Source: Thermoplasmata archaeon (lineage in GTDB: Archaea; Thermoplasmatota; Thermoplasmata; Lutacidiplasmatales; UBA184). From it: 64,000 nucleotides of DNA. This document shows, piece by piece, positions 57,206 to 64,000 of this stretch. Numbering within the stretch: position 1 is the first letter of the stretch; each line of letters opens with the position of its first letter. The notes beneath the pieces were generated by a model. That model was not told where the DNA came from. It saw only the letters and a program-made list of their open reading frames with translations, and ran no database searches. The stretch is from NCBI GenBank assembly GCA_021796385.1, contig JAJYXQ010000033.1, forward strand, positions 1 to 64,000. The letters run 5' to 3'. The position numbers and the translations under genes are program-made.

Positions 57206-60200
57206 TCAAAGGGAATCCCCGAGGGGATCGCTGGGAGCAGGGGGTACCGGGGCACTGGGCCCGCCACCCCGGCGAGTCTGGCCGGACGCACTGGGCGGCG
57301 GCATTGCGTGATAGCGCTGGTAGGGACCAGGGAGAGCCAAGGGATGGGCCCCCATGCCTGCGAGCTTCCGCTTTTTCCCCTGCACGAGCATTACCACCAC
57401 GATGATGGCCACGACGGCGGCAAGGGCCATGAGGGCGAGGTAGAGCCACGGGAATGTCGTGGCTCCCGGACTCTTCGCGGCCACCGAAACCTCAGGATGC
57501 GAAGGAGCCGAGGCCTGCGACGACCAAAGGACGGAGTTACCGGAGGCATCGATCACCATGAGCTCGGGATCGTACGTGCCGGGAGCCCGGTACGTATGGG
57601 TGACCGGGGCGAGCGAACTGGTCGTGACCACGGTACCATCACCGAAGTTCCATGTGAGGAGGTACGGGGCGGTGCCCCCTACGACAAGGGGAGTGAAGGT
57701 CACGGACAGCGGGGCCGTCCCGTGCATGTTGTACATGCTCACCAGCACCTTGAGTGGGCTGCTCGAGGCGTTTCCACCGGTCACATCGACGATGACCCCG
57801 GTCTCCGCCACGTTCCCGGCGGCGTCGGTCACGGCCAGGGTGACGACAAAATCTCCCGCATGGGTGTAGGCGTGGGCTACGGAGGCCCCGGTGGCGTTCG
57901 TCGAGTTATCCCCGAAGTTCCACGCATACGAATACGGAGACGTGCCACCCGTGGCCGAGGCAGTGAACTGTGGGCTGAGCGGGGCGGGGCCGGTGAGTGG
58001 AGTGGCCGAGAGCGAGACCTCGATCCCGCCGGTCTGGTTCCCTGAGGGGGTCGGGTAGACCACAATGTTCGAGGTCGTCTGTGCCACCGCTCCCTTGGCA
58101 TCAACCGTGGTCAGAACGACGCTATAGGTCCCGGAAACAGTGTACAAGTGGCTCACGGTGGACCCAGAACCGGTGGTGCTGTCCCCGAAGGTCCACGTAT
58201 AGCTATAGGGCGCAGTGCCACCGTTTGCAGATCCAGAAAAGGCCACGGTGAGCGGGGCGACGCCGGTCGCCGGGGAGGCGCCCATTGTCACCGTCAGGAC
58301 CGACTGATTGCTCGTGAGCACCGTCACCTGTCCGGAGGCCGTGGCAGTCTGGCCTGAGGCATCGGTAGCGGAGAGCATGATGGCGTAGGTGCACCCGGCG
58401 CTTCCACAGCCAGAAGCAGGGGCCTGGTAGATGTGGGTGACCGAGGAATACCCCGATTCCGTGGTCCCGTCGCCGAGCGTCCAGTGATAGGAGACGGGCT
58501 GGGAGACGTTCGACACCTGTGCGTCCATGGTGACCGTGAGGGGGGCATAACCGACCGTTGGGGTCGTGAAGGCGATCGCGACGCCGAACTTCCCTGTGGT
58601 CGAGTTCGGATTGGCCACGATGACGTCTCCGGTGGCGATCGATTGGGACCCCCGGGCGTCCTTTCCGGTGAGTGTCACGACGAAGGTACAGTTGGTGGCC
58701 GACCCGCACCCCGAGGTGTAGCGGAAGGTGTGGGTCACGAGGGTTCCGCTCCCGGTCGAACCATCTCCGTAGGTCCAACTGTAAGTGTACGGAGCGACCC
58801 CACCCACCGAACTCGCCTTCATCGTGACATTCAGAGGGCTCGTGCCCGTGTTGGAAGTGGTGAATGTGAGGTGCGTCAGGAGAGGCGGAGGGGAGGAGGT
58901 TGGCGAGAGCATGGAGATGGAGTCCGAGAAGAGGTTTGCGGTGTAGACGCACTTGCAGGTCGGAACATAGGCCATTCCCGAAGGGTGATCGCCGATCGCC
59001 AACGTGCCTTGCAGGAAGTTCAGGGAACCGTTGAGGATGGTGAGTTCTCCTGGCGATCCAGAATCGCTCAGGAAGACCGTGTCGGGGGCCACCGCCAAGG
59101 CGTCCTGGGGCAGGGAACCTGTCGGGAGGGTCTCGGCAACCGTGTTTGTCGTGCCGTTGATCACATCCACGTTGGAGACGTTCCACTCGGGGACGTAGAC
59201 CTCGGCATTGGCGGGGTCATAAGCGAGTGCCCCCGGGTTTCCTCCGGTGGGCACCGTGGCGATGACCCGGGCCGTCGAGGGGTCGATCACCGACACGGCT
59301 CCCCCACCGTCATCCGCGACGTAGATATCGTGGTTCGAGGCATCGTAGGTGATCCCATACGGTCCATTCCCCACGGAGATGTTGCCGATCGCCCGGTCGG
59401 TGGAAAGGTTCACGATAGTCACGTTGTTCGAGCCCGCGTCCGAGGCATAGAGCAACCCGTTGAGCGGGTCGTAGGCCATCTCCCATGGCTTCCAGCCCAC
59501 GGTGATGTTCCCCACCACCCGGTTCAACGTGGTGTTCACGATCGAGATGATGTTGCTGTCGTTGCTGAGATACCCCGTGTTCGCCACGAGGAGCTCATGG
59601 GTGTAGGGGTCCAGGGCGAATCCTTCCGGATTGATCCCTACGGAGAAATTGGCGACCGCCAGCCCACTCGCGGGATCGATCACGGCGACCCTTCCGATCG
59701 CCCGTTCACTCGCGTAGACATCCCCGGTGTACGGGTCATAGAAGAGGTCGTGCGGCTCGATCGATGTGGTGTAGGGGGGGACGTAGTTTCCCGGAACTAC
59801 GGAATCGTTCCCTAGCAGGAGGGTGGCGTAGACCTGCCATGGGTTCGCTGCGGGGAGGAGAGGGTAGAAGGGGATGTACTCTCCATCGACGGGATCCGAC
59901 GCGAGAGCCACATGAGTAGACGGGTCCACTGCAATCCCGGCCGGATAACCACTCGCTTGGGAAGCCACGGGCGGGAGAAAGGTGTGGTTCGCCATATCGA
60001 AGGGGAGCAGCATCCAGCCTCCGGCCGCAGTGTTGTACTCCCAAAGCAGCGCTTCGTCGACACCGCCGCCCACCATGGCGAGGGCACTAACCTTCGTGCC
60101 ACTCGGCACGGAGAGATTGACCACCCCGGCGGGGTTCCGGGCGGGCACGAGGCTCAACTGGCCGCTCGAGACGGAGTTTCCGAAGAGGAAGTCACCGGAG

Positions 60201-60952
60201 ATAGGATCGTAGAGGATCGCGTTGGTGTCCGGGGCCCCGGTGGCATTGCCGATCCATCGGCCCGTCGTCTCATTCAGGAGCCCGAGGGAAGTGTTCTGGT
60301 ACGCGACCCCGATGATCCCGTCACCCGTGTCGATGGCGATCTTCGACGGGAAGACCATCGGGACGCTTGCGATAGGCGTCCACGTCCGGTAGTTCACCAC
60401 GCTGACGACCGAACCGTTCACGTAGGCCACGATCTCCCGGACCGGATCGACAGCCACTCCTACGTCGAACGCGGTGGGCACAGTGCGTACTACCTTGAGC
60501 GTCGAGGCGTTGATCTCAGTAAGGCCCGTGGTATTACCGCCCACCACGAACAACACTTGGTGAACTGGGTCGAGGGCCAAGTCCGCGCCTAGACTGGAGG
60601 TGAGGTTGATCTGTCCAAGCGGCTTCCAATCGCTCTCGCTGATCGCGACGAGAGAATCGACGTGGGTCACGGAAAAGAACTCTTGGTTCGCCGGATCGAA
60701 CGCGACCCGGTAACCATTTCCTGAGAAGGGGCCTCCTTCCGCGTAGCTGAACACCGAGAGCGCGGAAGTGTGCGGGGCAGCCCACTCCACCTGCCCTTCG
60801 GACGGAGAGGACACTCTCGCCGCCGCCGACACGGGGTGGAGTGCGTATCCAAGGGCGCCCGACAGGATGAGCAAGACGATGAGCCCGAAGAGGGGGATGG
60901 AACTCCGGTGTTTCGGTGGGGACAACAATCGAGGCAAGGTTCTCGCATGCAT
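57206..60952 (-). CDS. Giant YVTN/PKD-domain surface protein
   Basis: Signal segment SSIPLFGLIVLLILSGALGYAL, YVTN repeats (AYDPLNGLLYASDAGSNNVTIVNLSTD), PKD repeats (YSYTWTFGDSTTGSGSTVSHLY), C-terminal TM. Confidence 0.85.
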   Translation of the reverse strand: MHARTLPRLLSPPKHRSSIPLFGLIVLLILSGALGYALHPVSAAARVSSPSEGQVEWAAPHTSALSVFSYAEGGPFSGNGYRVAFDPANQEFFSVTHVDSLVAISESDWKPLGQINLTSSLGADLALDPVHQVLFVVGGNTTGLTEINASTLKVVRTVPTAFDVGVAVDPVREIVAYVNGSVVSVVNYRTWTPIASVPMVFPSKIAIDTGDGIIGVAYQNTSLGLLNETTGRWIGNATGAPDTNAILYDPISGDFLFGNSVSSGQLSLVPARNPAGVVNLSVPSGTKVSALAMVGGGVDEALLWEYNTAAGGWMLLPFDMANHTFLPPVASQASGYPAGIAVDPSTHVALASDPVDGEYIPFYPLLPAANPWQVYATLLLGNDSVVPGNYVPPYTTSIEPHDLFYDPYTGDVYASERAIGRVAVIDPASGLAVANFSVGINPEGFALDPYTHELLVANTGYLSNDSNIISIVNTTLNRVVGNITVGWKPWEMAYDPLNGLLYASDAGSNNVTIVNLSTDRAIGNISVGNGPYGITYDASNHDIYVADDGGGAVSVIDPSTARVIATVPTGGNPGALAYDPANAEVYVPEWNVSNVDVINGTTNTVAETLPTGSLPQDALAVAPDTVFLSDSGSPGELTILNGSLNFLQGTLAIGDHPSGMAYVPTCKCVYTANLFSDSISMLSPTSSPPPLLTHLTFTTSNTGTSPLNVTMKASSVGGVAPYTYSWTYGDGSTGSGTLVTHTFRYTSGCGSATNCTFVVTLTGKDARGSQSIATGDVIVANPNSTTGKFGVAIAFTTPTVGYAPLTVTMDAQVSNVSQPVSYHWTLGDGTTESGYSSVTHIYQAPASGCGSAGCTYAIMLSATDASGQTATASGQVTVLTSNQSVLTVTMGASPATGVAPLTVAFSGSANGGTAPYSYTWTFGDSTTGSGSTVSHLYTVSGTYSVVLTTVDAKGAVAQTTSNIVVYPTPSGNQTGGIEVSLSATPLTGPAPLSPQFTASATGGTSPYSYAWNFGDNSTNATGASVAHAYTHAGDFVVTLAVTDAAGNVAETGVIVDVTGGNASSSPLKVLVSMYNMHGTAPLSVTFTPLVVGGTAPYLLTWNFGDGTVVTTSSLAPVTHTYRAPGTYDPELMVIDASGNSVLWSSQASAPSHPEVSVAAKSPGATTFPWLYLALMALAAVVAIIVVVMLVQGKKRKLAGMGAHPLALPGPYQRYHAMPPPSASGQTRRGGGPSAPVPPAPSDPLGDSL

Positions 60953-61036
60953 GGCACTTCGACCATCGGAGGGGGCAATTATAAGTAACAGGCCGATTTT
61001 GGGAACTTTGGTTTGGACACCATGCTATAGTTCGTC

Positions 61037-62116
61037 ATGGCTGCAGAAGCGCTTCCCGGTCAACGGAACCTCACCCGCAATGAGGCCGCGGTGCTCAAGC
61101 ACCTCCTCGGACGGAGATCCGGTTCGGAGGAAGACCATATCCGGGCTTCGGGACTTCCCCGGTCCACATACCTCGATATCAAACAGCGGTTGTATTCCCG
61201 ACAAGTGCTGGAGGACCGCTACATCCCGGTCCCCTCCGTGATCGGGGTCCCCCGAATCTCCCTCCTGCTCGCACGGCCCTTCACCGAAGCCCGGGTTCGT
61301 GCAGGGGAATTCTTGTGCCGCGTACCGGGAGCAGTACTGGTCTGGTCCGGTGTGCAATCCCAGCTTGCAGTGATATTCCATCCCTCGCTCGCCGAAGCCG
61401 AGCGCTTCGAACGGGTGGTCGGTGTGGGGGCGACTCTGGGCCAGAAGTCGGTCCACCTTCTCTTGCGAGCCGATGAACCCACGATTCCCGCCTTCTTCGA
61501 CTATGAGGGGGCGTGGAACCACTTCTGCGGTCTCGAGGGGGCATCGGGATATCCACGAGGACTGCCGTTAACGGCGATGGTCCGGGGACTGGGACCTACC
61601 CTCGTCGGGCGCCCGCGGGAAGCGATCGAACAACTCCTCCGCCGCCCCTTCGGGATTGGCGTCTCGGAGCGGGCCCCCCACCGGGTCGGTCCCGCCACAC
61701 TCGCTCGGTCCCAACGGCGTTTGCTCGAAAGTGGAACGGTGGAGTGGAGGACGTTCCTCAACCTGAAGAACCTTCCTAACTTCGATGACCGTAACATCAC
61801 GGACGTGGTCTTCGTCACTGGAGAACTCCAGCACCCCGATGCGCTCTACTTGACCTTCCAGGAACTCACCGGAGAGAGCGGTGTCTATCCCTTCCTGCTC
61901 GCATCCGGCGGAGAGCGAGTGCTCCTGGGGATATTGGCGAGCCGTAGCGGTCCGAAGCTCGTGACCTCCGGCGCCGCCCGCCCCCGCTCCGCGGTCTTCC
62001 CAGTGATCTCGCGCCATCTGAAGGCGATCGAGGTGGTCCGGGAACCCCTCGCCCACCTCGACGTGCTTCGGTCCCACCGATACGACCTCTTGATCCCTCC
62101 GCAGCAGGAGGCATAG
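61037..62116 (+). CDS. Winged-helix-type regulatory protein
   Basis: N-terminal LTRNEAAVLKHLLGRRSGSEEDHIRASGLPRSTYLDIKQRLYSRQVLEDRYIP. Confidence 0.55.
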   Translation: MAAEALPGQRNLTRNEAAVLKHLLGRRSGSEEDHIRASGLPRSTYLDIKQRLYSRQVLEDRYIPVPSVIGVPRISLLLARPFTEARVRAGEFLCRVPGAVLVWSGVQSQLAVIFHPSLAEAERFERVVGVGATLGQKSVHLLLRADEPTIPAFFDYEGAWNHFCGLEGASGYPRGLPLTAMVRGLGPTLVGRPREAIEQLLRRPFGIGVSERAPHRVGPATLARSQRRLLESGTVEWRTFLNLKNLPNFDDRNITDVVFVTGELQHPDALYLTFQELTGESGVYPFLLASGGERVLLGILASRSGPKLVTSGAARPRSAVFPVISRHLKAIEVVREPLAHLDVLRSHRYDLLIPPQQEA

Positions 62117-62169
62117 TCGATCGGGGGTCTCCCGAGGATTTATTCCTTCTCCCGCCTCTCCTGTGACCT

Positions 62170-62847
62170 ATGGGCCGAGTCCGCTCGTCTCGCCACGGTA
62201 CCCCCCGCCTGGAGAAGGACCGTTGGCGTGACACCTACGAACGGACCCCCTACCAGTCGCTCCCATGGTTCGATGAGGGGCCCAGTCCCCATGTCGAACT
62301 CGCGGTCCGCGAGAAGGTTCTCTCCCCGCCGTCTTCCGTCTTGGATATCGGCTGTGGTGCGGGGTCGAACGTGCTCTTCCTGGCCCGATCCGGTTTCGTG
62401 GCTCATGGCATCGACCTCGCCCCGGGAGCCGTGGCGACCGCCCGTCAGAGAGCCCAAGAGGAAGGGCTCACCGTGCATGTGCAAGAGGGGGATGCACTGA
62501 CCCTCCCGTTCCCCGATCGGACGCTCGACGGAGCCGTGGACAACGGATGTTTCCATACGATTGCCGTTTCCCGAAGGCCCCGCTACGCCCGCGAGGTCGC
62601 CCGTGTGCTCCGCCCCGGGGGAGCCTTTCTTCTCGGTTGGATCGGACGGGAGACCACCACCCCCGAAGGTCCGCCGCACCGGCCCTCCCTGATGGAAGTC
62701 ACCACCTCCTTGGAACCGCACTTCGTCTTCCTTCGGACATGGATCAGCGAACAACCCCTGAGTGAGCCTGGATCCTCCGAGAACCCATGGACGATGTATT
62801 ACTCCTTCCTGCGTCGCCGGAAAGGAAAGCAACCGCCGCCTCGGTGA
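62170..62847 (+). CDS. Class I SAM-dependent methyltransferase
   Basis: VLDIGCGAGSNVLFLARSGFVAHGIDLAPGAVATARQRAQEEGLTVHVQEGDALTLPFPD. Confidence 0.9.
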   Translation: MGRVRSSRHGTPRLEKDRWRDTYERTPYQSLPWFDEGPSPHVELAVREKVLSPPSSVLDIGCGAGSNVLFLARSGFVAHGIDLAPGAVATARQRAQEEGLTVHVQEGDALTLPFPDRTLDGAVDNGCFHTIAVSRRPRYAREVARVLRPGGAFLLGWIGRETTTPEGPPHRPSLMEVTTSLEPHFVFLRTWISEQPLSEPGSSENPWTMYYSFLRRRKGKQPPPR

Positions 62848-62898
62848 CAGGAGGGTCGGCCGCAGAGGTTATGTCTTCTGGCCGGTGAGGTGAGTGGC

Positions 62899-63867
62899 AT
62901 GACGCTCTATTGTAATTCGTGTGGTGCCCAGAACCCCGACGAAGCCCGCTTCTGCTTCAAGTGCGGCAAGCCCATGGCCGCAGGGACCGGGACCCCGACA
63001 CCCCCGTCGAAGTCGGGTGCGACGGACCCGAAGAACCTCGTCTGCCACTCCTGTGGGGCCCCGCTCAAACCCATGGCCGGGGAGACCATTGTCACCTGTG
63101 AATATTGCGGCAGCTCGGTCGCACTCTCCGGGGACGGATGGAAGGATATCAAGACCCATACCATGCTCCTCCCCAAGGTCTTCGACGAGAAGGAAGCCCT
63201 CGAGGTTTGCCGGGGCTGGATGGATCAGGGATTCCTCCACCACCACGACTTCGAGGAGAGCCACCTGGTCGAGGGGAAGCTCTCGCTCGTGCCGTACTGG
63301 ATCGTCCCGGCATCCGCCGCGACGCATTACACCTACGAGGACGTCGCCATGGAATCGGCGAAGATCGGGGGCTCGATCGCCGCGGCCGCGCTCGTGGGAG
63401 GAATGCTCTCGGGGGGAAACCGGGGTGGCGGGGGCTTCATCGTCGCGCCCATGTTCATCGGGGGTGGCGGTAGCAGCCGACGGGCCGCTGAGATCGCCGG
63501 GCAGTACGAGTATCCGGTGGTCGCGGTCCAAGGGCTCCAGTCCTACCAACCCCGGGACTACCAGTTCGACCTGCTCGCGCGGGTTCCCTTCGAGAAGCGC
63601 AAGGTCCCCTCGGGGTACCCGATCCTCAACGGGGACATCAGCGAGGATTCCGCCAAGTACATGGCCAAGAACTACATTGTGGCCGTACAGGGGGAAAAGG
63701 CGCACAAGGCGCATCGGATGGTCCAAAGCCTCCAGACCGATGTGAATGTGCAGGACGGGGAGCTCATGCACGCCCCCATCTGGTACTTCACGTTCGACAA
63801 GAAGGGCCAGAAGAGCATCCTCCTCGTGGATGGCAACCGGATGCAGATTCTGAACTCGGTCCACTGA
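62899..63867 (+). CDS. Double zinc-ribbon protein with glycine-rich hydrophobic segment
   Basis: MTLYCNSCGAQNPDEARFCFKCGKPM and LVCHSCGAPLKPMAGETIVTCEYCGSSV; hydrophobic GSIAAAALVGGMLSGGNRGGGGFIVAPMFIGGGG. Confidence 0.75.
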   Translation: MTLYCNSCGAQNPDEARFCFKCGKPMAAGTGTPTPPSKSGATDPKNLVCHSCGAPLKPMAGETIVTCEYCGSSVALSGDGWKDIKTHTMLLPKVFDEKEALEVCRGWMDQGFLHHHDFEESHLVEGKLSLVPYWIVPASAATHYTYEDVAMESAKIGGSIAAAALVGGMLSGGNRGGGGFIVAPMFIGGGGSSRRAAEIAGQYEYPVVAVQGLQSYQPRDYQFDLLARVPFEKRKVPSGYPILNGDISEDSAKYMAKNYIVAVQGEKAHKAHRMVQSLQTDVNVQDGELMHAPIWYFTFDKKGQKSILLVDGNRMQILNSVH

Positions 63868-64000
63868 GAGTCTGGGGCAGACCCAGGTACCACCTCAGCC
63901 CCGGCAGTGGGAGCGTTTCACCGACGCATCCTTTGCAACGATGCGACACGTCCGCAACGCAGGTCCGGAACCCCTCCTCAAAAATCTTCCACCAAAGGTT

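Noticed and set aside
58433-59815. 460-aa plus-strand ORF
   Set aside because: Antisense to the 57206-60952 surface-protein gene; composition (G/R/D/V/H-rich) indicates a shadow frame.

Overview
This 64 kb window looks archaeal and is probably from a GC-rich Thermoplasmatota-like lineage. That lineage call is an inference from giant YVTN/Kelch/PKD surface proteins, a pyruvoyl-type arginine decarboxylase, a non-canonical tRNA intron and an HPS-RraA fusion. The ends (about 1-12.2 kb and 53-64 kb) look chromosomal: rml nucleotide-sugar genes, a ThDP enzyme plus 2-hydroxyacid dehydrogenase, CDF and NicO-like transporters, DtxR, a DAO-family oxidoreductase, HPS-RraA, a lipoate-ligase-like gene, a DUF126-NUDIX fusion and a methyltransferase. 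The middle (about 12.245-52.976 kb) appears to be a ~40.7 kb integrative element in the 3' end of a tRNA-Glu gene. A tyrosine-recombinase gene abuts the tRNA, and the last 15 nt of the tRNA plus 1 nt (ATGCTCCTGGGGGGAT) recur as a perfect direct repeat at 12245. The element carries (i) a defence island: DUF262-HNH, a zinc-ribbon PD-(D/E)XK-like protein, YgjP-like peptidase, a 410-aa unknown, an orphan MTase, a complete type I R-M locus, a DUF4062 (TIR-like)/dynamin-like GTPase pair, and PIN-GNAT-EVE-like plus ASCH genes; (ii) giant surface beta-propeller proteins, two with an apparent cytosolic winged-helix domain; (iii) a replication/integration module: HUH Rep-like, RecA/RadA-like ATPase, HTH, AbrB-like proteins and integrase. 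It also contains transposase remnants and three dispersed or inverted repeats. A tRNA-Arg(GCG) gene at 8875-8980 seems to have a 31-nt intron in its D-loop. No rRNA or CRISPR array was seen.
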